Assembly: GCA_035498715.1 (NCBI GenBank)
Contig: DATJZV010000068.1
Location: 1 to 64,000 of the forward strand
Reading direction: 5' to 3'
Length of the DNA stretch: 64,000 bases
Source: DASPSR01 sp035498715
GTDB lineage: Bacteria; Nitrospirota; UBA9217
In this document: positions 8,601 to 17,692 of the stretch, one piece after another
Layout: each line of letters begins with the position of its first letter
Position numbering within the stretch: position 1 is the first letter of the stretch
Made by a program: the position numbers and the translations under genes
Notes under the pieces: generated by a model
Seen by the model: only the letters and a program-made list of their open reading frames with translations
Database searches by the model: none
What the model was told of the DNA's origin: nothing

Positions 8601-8999
8601 TCAATAGTAAAAGTCGAGATATTTATTATTGCTGCTGATGACGTGCAAATGGATATTTTCGTCTTTCTCCTGTAACTCACCAAACGCTCGTCTTATTGCA
8701 TCACCGTGTCCTGGGATTCTATCCGTTACAATTACCAGCCTGAACCTGTTCAGTCCTCTCGAGTCCCGTTCTTTCTTTCCCGCGGAGACAAGAAGCGTCA
8801 GATGTTCCTGAACAAAAGCGTTGCTGTCATAGACGACATAAATAAGAAGACGGTTCCCGATGGTGATTATGCTGTGCAAAATCACGCCGCCACCGAGTTC
8901 CACATCGCATTTGCAATCGATCGATCGAAAGACTTCTTCTGGACAACCACACCCGAGGGTTTCTTGGACAAACCGTTTGATCTTTTCTTTATCTGTCAT
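8601..8999 (-). CDS. Conserved hypothetical protein coupled to the flavin reductase gene
   Basis: A 132-residue soluble protein starting at MTDKEKIKRFVQETLGCGC. It has a CGCPEEVF motif near the N-terminus and a further pair of cysteines (DCKCDVEL), then a predicted alpha/beta fold with RLVIVTD. I do not recognise a named family; the CGC and CKC motifs could bind a metal or an iron-sulfur cluster. The ATG at 8999 overlaps the TAA of the upstream reductase by one base (TAATG), so the two genes are translationally coupled and probably act together. A longer in-frame start at 9107 would lie inside the reductase gene and is rejected. Confidence 0.6.
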   Translation of the reverse strand: MTDKEKIKRFVQETLGCGCPEEVFRSIDCKCDVELGGGVILHSIITIGNRLLIYVVYDSNAFVQEHLTLLVSAGKKERDSRGLNRFRLVIVTDRIPGHGDAIRRAFGELQEKDENIHLHVISSNNKYLDFYY

Positions 9000-10201
9000 T
9001 ACAGAACGGGTCCCTTCCTGGAAGCGGCACGATGCTGATTGCCGCGTCGAGACGCCGCATTGACCCAGCTCGAAATGATGAATGCCGGCGTGTGCATGAT
9101 GAGCCATTTCCAGAACCGTTCATAATCAAGCTTCCCTGCAGGAATATCAAGATATTTCTCCAGCGCTGCCGGATTATCGAAAAATATCCGGAGGAAGAGT
9201 TGTGGATACCGGCCGAGCAGTAGCGCCATGGAGCGCGCGACGCGCAGGTTTTTCCGAATGAGTCGTTCGCATTCGTGCTGATACCATGAAAAGGCAGCGG
9301 CCTCGTCTCTCCCGGTCCCGACGATGTCACACATGGCCTTTGCCGCCAGCTTTCCTGACAGGATGGCGTAAGAGATTCCTTCGCCGTGGAAAGGGTCAGC
9401 GAAGCCCGCGGCATCGCCGACAAGCAGAATCCTACCGGACCGTATCGTCCTTTTTATACCGCCCAAAGGAATGAGATGACCGCGAACATCACTGAGCGGG
9501 ATGCCGAGGTCGCGGGAAAATTCGGACAATACATCCTGATGACGGAACGATTTCGAAGCAATGCCCATGATCCCTATGGAACGGTATCCGCGATGCGGAA
9601 AGACCCAACCGTATCCCATGGGGGCCATGCCGAAATGCATTTCCAGATGCCCGCTGAGGTTCTCTTCTCCAGGCCGGCCGTCCACAGGAGCATTGCTGAC
9701 CAAGGCAACTGCGACCTCTTCCTGCGTGAAACGGGGTCTTACGGCTTGCGCGACAACGCTGTGAACGCCATCTGCTCCGATGACGTACCGAGCCTGATAC
9801 GCGGATGTGTCTGTTCTCACTTCCACGGAGTCCGGACGCATGGTCATGGCAATACATTTTTCATCTGGGAAGAAATGTGCGCCCGCGTCGATCGCTTTTT
9901 CTAATAGGAAGGAATCAAATTTGTCGCGGCTGACAAGTACGGCGATCCGGTGCTGTTTCGTCACTTCGATCGAATGGTCTTGATAGTAGACCCGTGCACC
10001 AAAACATTCCTGTTCTCTAATATCTGGCGGCAGCGTAAAGTCAAGGTAGGACAGCGCCTGCTCCGAGACAGCGCCCCCGCATGGTTTTGGACGAGGGAAC
10101 CTGCTCTTATCTATAAGCGCCGTTTTCAAGCCAGCTGCTGCACAAATGCGCGCAGAGCTTGTACCCGCCGGCCCAGCCCCGACGATGATCACATCATACA
10201 T
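8999..10201 (-). CDS. Geranylgeranyl reductase-family FAD-dependent oxidoreductase
   Basis: A 400-residue flavoprotein. The N-terminal dinucleotide fold carries VGAGPAGTSSA (about 8-18). A PKPCGG motif follows at about 39-44, characteristic of geranylgeranyl reductase-like enzymes. The second FAD contact, LLVGDAAGFADPFHGEGI, is intact. The family reduces isoprenoid double bonds in chlorophyll, archaeal lipid or quinone side-chain precursors. With futalosine-type menaquinone genes elsewhere in the window, a role in reducing a menaquinone side chain is possible but only inferred. Lead gene of a pair with the overlapping 132-residue protein, behind the promoter at 10303-10331. Confidence 0.85.
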   Translation of the reverse strand: MYDVIIVGAGPAGTSSARICAAAGLKTALIDKSRFPRPKPCGGAVSEQALSYLDFTLPPDIREQECFGARVYYQDHSIEVTKQHRIAVLVSRDKFDSFLLEKAIDAGAHFFPDEKCIAMTMRPDSVEVRTDTSAYQARYVIGADGVHSVVAQAVRPRFTQEEVAVALVSNAPVDGRPGEENLSGHLEMHFGMAPMGYGWVFPHRGYRSIGIMGIASKSFRHQDVLSEFSRDLGIPLSDVRGHLIPLGGIKRTIRSGRILLVGDAAGFADPFHGEGISYAILSGKLAAKAMCDIVGTGRDEAAAFSWYQHECERLIRKNLRVARSMALLLGRYPQLFLRIFFDNPAALEKYLDIPAGKLDYERFWKWLIMHTPAFIISSWVNAASRRGNQHRAASRKGPVL

Positions 10202-10302
10202 GCGTCCCCTCCCGTGTCCGATCTGTCCTCATGACGGTCAATCGACCGTATCGAGCTTCCACGTACGGTATATAGACGATCATGCATTTCCGTACTTTTA
10301 AA

Positions 10303-10331
10303 ATTTTAACACTCCTAAAAAGGAGAGTCAA
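10303..10331 (-). promoter_or_regulatory. Promoter for the flavin reductase pair, with a dyad in the spacer
   Basis: On the minus strand TTGACT (10326-10331), a 17-base spacer and TAAAAT (10303-10308). The spacer carries a short hairpin-like dyad, CTCCT-TTTT-AGGAG, which could be an operator. The leader to the ATG at 10201 would be about 95 bases. The rest of the 10202-10464 gap shows no gene. Confidence 0.6.
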
Positions 10332-10464
10332 GAATACGGAGAAGCGGTGCGGAAAAACGTTACGGCGATGAAACTGTCCTGGCTGCGGCCGGAGAATCTG
10401 GTATGTCATGACTGGAATGAAAAGCGTATGTAGTGGCTTTGATTTCCATGGGGCATGATGCCGT

Positions 10465-11454
10465 TTATCCGATGTGGTAATAGGTCAGGGCCTTCTGGAT
10501 GCCCCATGCCATGCCAATGCAGGCCGGGAGAGTGAGCACCCAAGCCATGACGATCTTCCCGGCGATGCCCCACCGCACGGCCGAAAGCCGTTTTGTCGCG
10601 CCGACACCGAGGATTGCTGAGGAAACCACGTGTGTCGTGCTGACGGGCAGCCCAAAGTGGCTCGAGGCAATAATGATGGCCGCTGAGGATGTTTCCGCCG
10701 CAAAGCCGTGGATTGGTTCGAGCTTCAGCATCTTGACACCCAAGGTCTTGATGATCTTCCACCCGCCGAAAAGGGTGCCGAATCCCATGGCTAAAGCGCA
10801 GATGAGGATGACCCACTTCGGCACATCCATGGACTTAATAACGCCGCCACTCACGAGGGCCATCGTTATAATGCCCATGGATTTCTGCGCGTCATTGGAA
10901 CCGTGGCCGAAAGCCATGAAAGCTGATGACAGAATCTGCAGCCTGCCGAAGTACTTGCTGATCGCGCCTGGCCCAAGCTGACCGAAGAGCTTGAGGATAA
11001 GCTTCATGAACAAATATCCACAGATCATACCGAAAATAGGTGAGATAAGGAGTGACGTGAGGATCTTGATGGTACCGCCTATATTCAGGATGCTGGAACC
11101 TCCATGCGCCATGGCGGCTCCAGCAATCCCGCCGAAGAGCGCATGCGACGAGCTGACGGGGAGCCCCATGAGGATGGTGATGATGTTCCATAGGATGGCA
11201 GAGAGCAGTGCAGAGATTATGACGACGTCCGTGACGGCCGTTGGGTCCACGATACCCGTACCGATTGTTTTTGCGACCGCGGTGGAGATGAAGGCGCCGA
11301 AGATATTCATGCCTGCGGCGAGGATGACTGCCATCATGGGCGACAGGACCTTGGTCGATACCACGGTGGCGATAGCGTTGGCGCAGTCATGCCATCCGTT
11401 CGCAACATCGAAAAATACCGCGAGAATAATGATCAAGATCAGGATTTCATGCAT
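10465..11454 (-). CDS. pit: PiT-family inorganic phosphate transporter
   Basis: A 329-residue membrane transporter of the PiT family, which imports phosphate (or metal phosphate) with a cation. The duplicated signature is visible: DVANGWHDCANAIATVVSTKV near the N-terminus and GHGSNDAQKSMGIITMAL in the second half, each carrying the conserved GxNDxxx core. The SSHALFGGIAGAA and STTHVVSSAILGVG repeats also match. About ten membrane segments. The ATG lies inside the last codons of the upstream PhoU-like gene (8-base overlap), a translational coupling standard for this pair. Confidence 0.93.
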   Translation of the reverse strand: MHEILILIIILAVFFDVANGWHDCANAIATVVSTKVLSPMMAVILAAGMNIFGAFISTAVAKTIGTGIVDPTAVTDVVIISALLSAILWNIITILMGLPVSSSHALFGGIAGAAMAHGGSSILNIGGTIKILTSLLISPIFGMICGYLFMKLILKLFGQLGPGAISKYFGRLQILSSAFMAFGHGSNDAQKSMGIITMALVSGGVIKSMDVPKWVILICALAMGFGTLFGGWKIIKTLGVKMLKLEPIHGFAAETSSAAIIIASSHFGLPVSTTHVVSSAILGVGATKRLSAVRWGIAGKIVMAWVLTLPACIGMAWGIQKALTYYHIG

Positions 11455-12064
11455 TTTTGAGGACGATGCTTTCGAGAATGTTGGCGATGTCTTCTGCCCG
11501 GTCTGAGGCGTCTTCGAAGAGCTCGTAGATGTCTTTCCACTTGATGATGTAGACGGGGTCGTTATGATCGTTGACGAGCTTGCCGAGGGCGTCGCGGTAC
11601 TTCCGGTCGATCCTGTTCTCGAGCCGGTTGATCTCGATGCAGTGCTCTTGCACGCGGAAATACTGCTTCGAGCGGAGCTCCCCGAGAGCCTTCTTTAGGA
11701 TATCGGTCGTCATCTGAAGGTCTTCAGCAATGGAAATGACCTCCGGCGTCGGCTTTTCGATCTTGTACACAACCATCCTGTCCACGGCGGCCCACATCAG
11801 GTCAATGACGTCGTCGATCCGGGACGCAAGCGCATGGATATCTTCACGGTCGATGGGGGTGAGGAAGGTCTTGTTCAGGTCCTTCATGATGTCGTGGGTG
11901 AGCATGTCGCCTTCCTGCTCGAACTCGTAGATGGCTTTCGCCTTTTTCCCGAAGGTCTCGAAGTTGTTTAAGCCGTCGATGAGGACGTTCGCAGCCCGCG
12001 AGACGTTCTCGAGGGCCCGGTCGAACATCTCGAAGAAATCTATCTTTTTAGGGAAGAGTGCCAT
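11447..12064 (-). CDS. DUF47 family PhoU-like phosphate transport accessory protein
   Basis: A 205-residue, almost entirely helical cytoplasmic protein of the DUF47/PhoU-like type. The E-x-E-x-D and D-D-V-I-D-L-type acidic motifs (YEFEQEGDMLTHDIMKDL, then ALASRIDDVIDLMWAA) match the metal-binding three-helix repeats of PhoU relatives. These proteins sit next to Pit transporters and regulate them. Here the gene overlaps the transporter start by 8 bases. No strong ribosome binding site precedes the ATG at 12064. Confidence 0.9.
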   Translation of the reverse strand: MALFPKKIDFFEMFDRALENVSRAANVLIDGLNNFETFGKKAKAIYEFEQEGDMLTHDIMKDLNKTFLTPIDREDIHALASRIDDVIDLMWAAVDRMVVYKIEKPTPEVISIAEDLQMTTDILKKALGELRSKQYFRVQEHCIEINRLENRIDRKYRDALGKLVNDHNDPVYIIKWKDIYELFEDASDRAEDIANILESIVLKNA

Positions 12065-12147
12065 GGCAGTCCGTGGAAGGGTCCACTCCTTTGGTCGGGA
12101 TATATAAACCAGCTCCGCGATCCGGGGGCCGACAAGATGCGGTCATC

Positions 12148-12176
12148 AGAATATCATAAACAGTCTTTTCCCGCAA
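12148..12176 (-). promoter_or_regulatory. Possible promoter for the DUF47-pit operon
   Basis: Minus strand TTGCGG (12171-12176), a 17-base spacer and TATTCT (12148-12153), with the coding start about 85 bases downstream. Both hexamers depart from consensus. Confidence 0.4.
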
Positions 12177-12518
12177 CACCAAAAATTCTTATGGCATGAT
12201 TTTCGAACCTAATAATTTCCGCACAGGAGGAATGCGACTGTAAAGGCCTGCCGGCGACCGATACGCTCTATTCATAACTGGTCGAGACGTATCTATGCTG
12301 AGAGGAAGTAATTCATCCTTAATGACTATAACATAAAAAAAAAATTTCAGGCGAGTATTCTCAACCTTTTTGCCGGATTCAGTGCAAAAGAATGGAGCGT
12401 GTCAAATGAGTTATATGCGGGAAAAGAACGGCTACAGAAAACGAGTGGGCTTCCTTCTCTGGCCGTACCAGAAAAGGAAGTCCAGACCGATAAACTCCAA
12501 GGGGGGGATATCAACGTG
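12177..12518 (+). other. Gap without a recognisable gene
   Basis: Between the DUF47 promoter region and the small zinc-ribbon gene I see no open frame with a ribosome binding site. The AGGAGGAATG at about 12225 leads only to a three-codon frame. A run of ten A at about 12337-12346 reads as T on the minus strand and may terminate the zinc-ribbon transcript, but I find no stem before it. Confidence 0.4.
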
Positions 12519-12761
12519 TTAGCGCTTGGCGGCTTTGAGGAGCTTCTCGAGCTTCTCCGCACCCACGCACTCCTTGGCAAAAGCACACCACTCGATGCAG
12601 GACGTGCCGATGGGCCGGGCATTTAGATGCCCGCACTTCTTGCACTGGGTCTCGGGCTCATCGCTCCAGATCTCGATCTTTTCCCCGCACTTCTGGCACC
12701 TGATATCCTCAGGCTTGGGTTGGCGGATCTCTATGCTTCCTGGGCACCCTTCTTTAAACAT
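12519..12761 (-). CDS. Small cysteine-rich zinc-ribbon protein
   Basis: An 80-residue protein with two CxxC knuckles (RCQKCGEKIEIW and QCKKCGHLNARP) followed by a third cluster, SCIEWCAFAKECVGAEKL. The first two pairs should bind one zinc as a ribbon. The CIEWCAFAKECVG tail is a recurring C-terminal motif in small hypothetical proteins of anaerobes and may hold another metal. No function is known to me. It is flanked by non-coding sequence on both sides, so it is probably a single transcription unit. Confidence 0.65.
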   Translation of the reverse strand: MFKEGCPGSIEIRQPKPEDIRCQKCGEKIEIWSDEPETQCKKCGHLNARPIGTSCIEWCAFAKECVGAEKLEKLLKAAKR

Positions 12762-12891
12762 AGGACAATGTTACACCTCTGCCGAGAAAATATCTATGAT
12801 GCAAATCATACGAAATGATGAGCTTGGCGCCTGAGACAAAGAGCATCGTATCTAGCTGATCTGCGCCTCGTGCTTTCTGCTCTATGCTCAT

Positions 12892-13674
12892 TCACTCCTT
12901 CATCACGTCTGTTATCTCTATCTTAAAATTGTATGGAAAGATCTGGCGGTCGATTCCCATGGGAATAAAGAGATAGAAAATTTTGCCCTTGAGGCCGGCC
13001 GCGGATTCGCTGTCAAGCGGGAACAGTGGCAGATTCTCATAAGCCTTCGTCTGCTGAGAATACATCACGTTGCTGGTCGGCATCACCGCCTCTTGCACCG
13101 AACCATGGGGAGGAACCGACTGAGAGGGCAGAGGGTTGTTCCTGTCCTGAGAGCGGATACCTGAGTGCATGAGCCGATGCTGACGGTTTTTGATATCGGT
13201 ATATTCCGCACGGTCCCAGAGTATCCTGAGCTCGGAAGAAGTGAGATTCGCTAAGTTCAGATGAAATTGCCGGTCCTCGACAATGAGTGCGATGGACACA
13301 ACCTTGTCCTGGAACTTGATCTCATCCGACGGTACAGGGCTGAGCAGCCGGCACTTCAGACGATACCGGACAGCCTTCTCAAGTTTTATATTCAGATTGT
13401 CGCCGTCCTTGATGTCCCGGAGCGCCAGGACCACGGATTTGTATTTGTCCCTGGTTATCTCCACCACGGCCTTCTTTTCAAGGACGGTGTCGTGCGGCAA
13501 CCCCGCGGTAATTTCCGCCGGAGATCGGTACTGCGATTCTTTCAGGTCGCTTCCCGAAACGACCCTGATGTCGGAATCGGGTGGATCGACAACAAGCGTG
13601 AATCTTTTTGTCCTCTCCGATAGACATCCGAACAGCAACATGATAGCACATGCAAAAATCAAATGCCGTTTCAT
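12892..13674 (-). CDS. Putative lipoprotein of unknown function
   Basis: A 260-residue secreted protein. The N-terminus MKRHLIFACAIMLLFGCL is a lipoprotein signal with lipobox LFGC and lipidated Cys17. The mature part begins with a PEGA-like beta segment (LVVDPPDSDIRVVSG) and later has a Ser/Pro/Gln-rich linker before a C-terminal beta domain. There is no enzyme motif. A good ribosome binding site (GAGGAG) precedes the ATG. It follows the M1-ChaN-PDZ gene on the same strand with a 51-base gap, so the two are likely co-transcribed and may share a place in the envelope. Confidence 0.65.
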   Translation of the reverse strand: MKRHLIFACAIMLLFGCLSERTKRFTLVVDPPDSDIRVVSGSDLKESQYRSPAEITAGLPHDTVLEKKAVVEITRDKYKSVVLALRDIKDGDNLNIKLEKAVRYRLKCRLLSPVPSDEIKFQDKVVSIALIVEDRQFHLNLANLTSSELRILWDRAEYTDIKNRQHRLMHSGIRSQDRNNPLPSQSVPPHGSVQEAVMPTSNVMYSQQTKAYENLPLFPLDSESAAGLKGKIFYLFIPMGIDRQIFPYNFKIEITDVMKE

Positions 13675-13725
13675 ATGAATCTCCTCTGCTGCATGGAAGA
13701 GAATGAAATGACAGGACCGTCTGAA

Positions 13726-16722
13726 TTATTGTAAGTGGACCTCGAACTCCAGCTCCTTGTCCCCGAGGAGGAAGCGTTTCCGCACCACCTTGACCTTGAG
13801 TGGCTCTTCTTTCTTCTTGTAGAAAAGGAAAAGCTTGATATCCTCTATGCTCGAGATGGAAACGCCGTCGAGCGAAACAAGGGTGTCGCCGACCTCGATC
13901 CCGGCCTTTTCCGACACGCTGTCTTGGGGAAAGCCGGTGATGATAATTTTGCCATCCTTTTCGCTTAGCAATACCATGATCTTGGGGGCGGTGACACCGT
14001 CGAGGGGTTGCGGGAAGACGAGGTAGTGGGCGATGTCCTTCACGAGCGCTCCGTCATTCAGGATGATCGTATAAGCGAATCCGTTCCTCCGGAACGCCCG
14101 CTTGGGAATGCCAGAACCGTAGGAGACGTGCCCCCCGCCCGCGAGTACAACCATGCGGTGGTCCGGGTTCTTTCGCAGGTATTCATCGATGGACATGGCC
14201 ATGGTCTCGTCCCAGAGCACCTGGGACTCGTAGAAAAAGTCAAAGTCTCTCTCTCCCGCACTTTTATGCTGTTCAAAGACCTCTTTGAGCTGGTCGCGGT
14301 AATCGCTGTCCGAAAAATCCATTTGTTGAGGGATTTCTTTTTTCTCCTCATCCGAAAGGGAGTCTATGCCACCTTTCGAGACCTTCTCGGTGATCTCGCG
14401 CCTTAGGTTCAGGGCAACCACCGGAATCTTCTTAGCGCGTGCGAAATCAAGGATCGGTTTGTACAAGTTGTAATCAAAGCCCCAGCGCTTGAAATACTCC
14501 GTGTTCTTCAGGAACGCGCGCTCGTCGACGGCTCCCTTGATGTAGTCATCGAGCGTCTTCTGGAAAGGCCGCTGGAACATCTCCATGCCCACTGCAAGTT
14601 TCTGGTCCTTCATATAGAGTCCCTTAATGATATCGAGCTCAACAGTGTGATGACTGAACCGGTCGTGGTATTCACCTACATATATGATCTTTTTCCCCGC
14701 AGCGCCATCGATCATGTCCGGGAGCGTCCTGAGCGTGGAGAGGTCAACGGCCGCTGCCTGCTCTCTTAATTCCATCTCCATCCCTCTTTGGGAATCACCG
14801 ATTTTCTTTAAAATGTTCCCGCCCGCGTTAAAGGCAAGAACGCTGTAATTGCCGTAATGAGAAATCTTGGGGAAAGCGGCCTCTGCTTCGGCGACGGAGT
14901 GTGAGTTGATGATTACGGCGACTTTTCTTTCACTCCAGGGGTTCTTCCTTACCATCAGACTAAATCCCGCTTTCACGCTTTCGGACTTGCCGAACAGTCT
15001 GTCAACGAGCGGGTTATCATCGCCGAGAATCACGACGGTTGAGGCTTTGATCTCGGAGTCCTTGATATCGGCGGCCTCTTTTTCGTCAGCTCCCGATTCT
15101 TTAAAGGCAGCTATGACCGTCTTATACGCTTCTTTGTTCGCAACAGGCAGCGCGATTAACGGCTTCTTGTCCCCAAGGAGGGAGGCGACGACCGGAGGCG
15201 TTTCCTGTTCCGTGAGCCTCCGGGCGACGTCATATGCTCCATCGATTACCATGGTCCGCGGCTCATCGTCTACGAGCACGTTGAAACTCTTCTTGTCTCC
15301 GTCGAGCGAGAGCTTCTCCTTTTTTATATCTCCCCGCGTTGAGATCGCTGCTGGCAGATCGAGCGAAAACCCCTTTCCCTTCTGAAGCACATCGAAGCTG
15401 ATCTCGAAATTGTCGCCGTTGCGCTTGACCGATGCCTTCGTCACGCTCAGTTCCAGAAGTCCTTTTTCATCCACCCAATGCTTGAAAAAAGGGGCTAAGG
15501 CCTTGCCCGACTGTTTTTCGAACGCTGCCTTGATGTCATCCCATGACGCCTTTTGAGATTGATTCTGGCTAATGAATTCCCTGAGGGCGCTGTAAAACTG
15601 CTCCTCTCCGACCAGGTTCTTCAGCATATGGAAAACCAAGGCGCCCTTGCCGTACCCCACGGCACCGGAGACACTATCTGTCTTTTCCGTGAACTCACGG
15701 AGGGATATCTCGTTTTCTGGATTCACGTATGCATCATAAGCTATAAGCAGCTCCTTGCGGTATTCCCATCCTTTGCCGGTCTGTTCTTCGTAAAGATGGT
15801 CTGCGAGATAGGTGGTCAGCCCTTCAGACCAGTTGCCCTTATTAAGATCGACATACACGGAGTTGCCGAACCACTGGTGCAGGATCTCATGTCCGAGAGA
15901 TGTTTCTTGAGTGAACGGAAGTCGAACCGCGTCCTGCCCGAGAAAGGTGTAAGTCGGGAAGGAATATCCCGAAGGCAAAAAGCTCTCCACAATAGAGAAT
16001 CTTTCATAGGGATACTTCACGAGGAGCTTCTCATACAGCTCGATATATTTTTTCGCATACTGGAGTAAGGTCTTGGCCAGTCCCCGGTCCTCGGGAAAGA
16101 AGTAGGCATACAGATCGATGCCGCTTACCCGGTCCTTTGTTACCTCGAACCGGTCCGAGGCGGTGAGGCTGATACCGGTGAGCTGACGGTCGAAATAAAA
16201 TGTAAATTCCGTGATGCTGCCCTTCGCGGTCTTGTCAATCCGCTCTGCCTCCGAGACGGCATCATAGCCATTGGGGAGGCTCGCTTTCAACCGGAAGCGG
16301 GTAAGGGACCCGGTGTGGGGATACCAGGTGCCAGTGAGGGATATGCCCCGCGCATCGATAATGCTTTGCTCCGCGACGTTATTAACCTTACTGCTGTGCT
16401 CACTACCCTTGAACACCCCTTCATATCTGATTGCGATCGTCCCATTCTCCGTTGGTTTTATTCGGAGCATTCCGTTGTTGGGTTCAATGGCGATTGTCCG
16501 ATCGTTCAGGGTCACCTTTATAATCGCAAGCTTTCCCGTAGCGAACAGGATCTCCTGACCATTCCGCACTGTCATGGTTGCAAGGCCGGTAATCTGTGAC
16601 GCGGGAATGTCGAACGACACGGCAAGACTGTATTCCGGGACAACTGAAGAGGAAGGCTCGTTCGGCAGCGCTACACAAGGGGCCAGTAATATAAGAAGAA
16701 TATAAAGGGAAAATCGGCTCAT
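13726..16722 (-). CDS. Fusion of M1-type metallopeptidase, ChaN-like haem-uptake domain and PDZ domain
   Basis: A 998-residue exported protein with a cleavable-looking signal (about 1-19). Residues about 25-430 resemble the M1 aminopeptidase fold: zinc motif HEILH at 278-282 and the third ligand E300 in GNWSEGLTTYLADH. The spacing to that Glu is 17 residues rather than the usual 18, and the GxMEN exopeptidase motif is not evident. Residues about 670-900 are a ChaN-like iron/haem-binding domain (IIYVGEYHDRFSHH, AVGMEMFQRPFQ, VLAGGGHVSYGSG). Residues about 915-990 form a PDZ domain (GIEVGDTLVSLDGVSI). Each family is known; this three-part chain would join peptide cleavage, haem or iron binding and substrate docking. 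Cofactor handling or periplasmic haem-protein turnover is a guess. Confidence 0.8.
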   Translation of the reverse strand: MSRFSLYILLILLAPCVALPNEPSSSVVPEYSLAVSFDIPASQITGLATMTVRNGQEILFATGKLAIIKVTLNDRTIAIEPNNGMLRIKPTENGTIAIRYEGVFKGSEHSSKVNNVAEQSIIDARGISLTGTWYPHTGSLTRFRLKASLPNGYDAVSEAERIDKTAKGSITEFTFYFDRQLTGISLTASDRFEVTKDRVSGIDLYAYFFPEDRGLAKTLLQYAKKYIELYEKLLVKYPYERFSIVESFLPSGYSFPTYTFLGQDAVRLPFTQETSLGHEILHQWFGNSVYVDLNKGNWSEGLTTYLADHLYEEQTGKGWEYRKELLIAYDAYVNPENEISLREFTEKTDSVSGAVGYGKGALVFHMLKNLVGEEQFYSALREFISQNQSQKASWDDIKAAFEKQSGKALAPFFKHWVDEKGLLELSVTKASVKRNGDNFEISFDVLQKGKGFSLDLPAAISTRGDIKKEKLSLDGDKKSFNVLVDDEPRTMVIDGAYDVARRLTEQETPPVVASLLGDKKPLIALPVANKEAYKTVIAAFKESGADEKEAADIKDSEIKASTVVILGDDNPLVDRLFGKSESVKAGFSLMVRKNPWSERKVAVIINSHSVAEAEAAFPKISHYGNYSVLAFNAGGNILKKIGDSQRGMEMELREQAAAVDLSTLRTLPDMIDGAAGKKIIYVGEYHDRFSHHTVELDIIKGLYMKDQKLAVGMEMFQRPFQKTLDDYIKGAVDERAFLKNTEYFKRWGFDYNLYKPILDFARAKKIPVVALNLRREITEKVSKGGIDSLSDEEKKEIPQQMDFSDSDYRDQLKEVFEQHKSAGERDFDFFYESQVLWDETMAMSIDEYLRKNPDHRMVVLAGGGHVSYGSGIPKRAFRRNGFAYTIILNDGALVKDIAHYLVFPQPLDGVTAPKIMVLLSEKDGKIIITGFPQDSVSEKAGIEVGDTLVSLDGVSISSIEDIKLFLFYKKKEEPLKVKVVRKRFLLGDKELEFEVHLQ

Positions 16723-16816
16723 AGTGCTCTCTTTCTGAAAGCAAGAATACTATCATCATATCAAAAAAAACTAATTATTTCCATATGTTGTTGCTATTTT
16801 TGAAAAGAATTATCTC

Positions 16817-16836
16817 TTTTCACTCGAGAGTGAAAA
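16817..16836. repeat. Perfect 9-bp inverted repeat between divergent genes
   Basis: TTTTCACTC and GAGTGAAAA form 9-base arms separated by two bases. The element lies 23 bases upstream of the -35 box of the DksA-like gene and about 95 bases before the M1-fusion ATG. Position and symmetry suit an operator; a terminator is less likely because neither gene ends here. Confidence 0.45.
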
Positions 16837-16859
16837 TTCTTATTTTCTGACAAATTGTC

Positions 16860-16888
16860 TTGAATTTGCTTTAATAGATAACTATAAT
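16860..16888 (+). promoter_or_regulatory. Sigma-70-type promoter for the DksA-like gene
   Basis: TTGAAT (16860-16865), 17 bases, then perfect TATAAT (16883-16888). The transcript would begin near 16895, about 35 bases before the ATG, and includes the ribosome binding site CAGGAGG. Confidence 0.75.
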
Positions 16889-16929
16889 GTGTAACTTAGT
16901 TTTCCAGGTGGTCAGGAGGTATTGAGGAT

Positions 16930-17559
16930 ATGGCGGTAAAAAAAGGCGCAAAAAAGAAGAAGGCTGCTAAGCCCAAGGCAAAAAGGGTGATGAAAAAGGC
17001 CTCAAAGAAATCAATAAGGAAACCTCGTGTCACAACGAAGAAGAAAGTAGCCAAAAAGGCTATTAAAAAGGTGACAGGAAAGAAGAAGACCGCGACGAAG
17101 AAAGTTGCATCTACACCGACTTCGAAGGCCAAAGTTGTCCAGCCGCCGGTACGGATATCCGCAGCCACGCAGAAACGTCATGAGCTCTTGAAAAAGCTTC
17201 TGCTCAAAAAGCGCAACGAGGTAGTAGAGGGCCTAGAGGCAAGGATGGGGCGCAGGCTGGTCCCTGAGGCGGGACAGAAGATCGACTCGGCAATGGACAG
17301 CGCTGACCTGTCTTCCCAGGACATGGACCAGGGCATTGATTACTCGCTCCTGGAAATGAAGTACGAACAATATAAGGACATCGCCGATGCCTTCCGCAAG
17401 CTCCAGAACAATACCTACGGACTGTGCGAGGAGTGCGGGGAGGAGATCGACATCAAGCGGCTGCAGGTTAACCCTCTGGCCCGATACTGCATAACCTGTA
17501 AAACCCGCAAGGAAGAAATAGAAAAGATTCAAAAAGAAGAAACTCGATTTAAGGAATAA
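16930..17559 (+). CDS. TraR/DksA-type zinc-finger protein with a histone-like lysine-rich N-terminus
   Basis: A 209-residue protein. The first about 70 residues are a Lys/Ala-rich basic tail resembling histone H1 (repeats of KKA, KKKVAKKA and KKVTGKKK). Residues about 80-150 form a coiled coil ending in DMDQGIDYSLLEMKYEQYKD. A C4 zinc finger follows (CEECGEEI, then ARYCITC). DksA relatives reach into the RNA polymerase secondary channel and modulate initiation with ppGpp. The DxxDxA tip of classical DksA is not clear here; SADLSSQDMDQ is the nearest acidic stretch. The basic tail probably binds DNA. A strong promoter and CAGGAGG precede it. Confidence 0.85.
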   Translation: MAVKKGAKKKKAAKPKAKRVMKKASKKSIRKPRVTTKKKVAKKAIKKVTGKKKTATKKVASTPTSKAKVVQPPVRISAATQKRHELLKKLLLKKRNEVVEGLEARMGRRLVPEAGQKIDSAMDSADLSSQDMDQGIDYSLLEMKYEQYKDIADAFRKLQNNTYGLCEECGEEIDIKRLQVNPLARYCITCKTRKEEIEKIQKEETRFKE

Positions 17560-17643
17560 GCATTGAAAAAGAATAGCGCAGGCTGCATGATCAGGAAATC
17601 TTCTTCAGTATGACTTCGGGAGAGCGTGCGAATACAGTTTTTC

Positions 17644-17672
17644 TTGACAAAAATGCCGTAATACAGTATCTT
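17644..17672 (+). promoter_or_regulatory. Strong promoter for the tRNA gene
   Basis: Consensus TTGACA (17644-17649), a 17-base spacer and TATCTT (17667-17672), with the tRNA 5' end 21 bases downstream. It may also drive tilS, whose ATG lies 36 bases after the tRNA. Confidence 0.75.
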
Positions 17673-17692
17673 TATCCTCTAAATTTTCTCGG

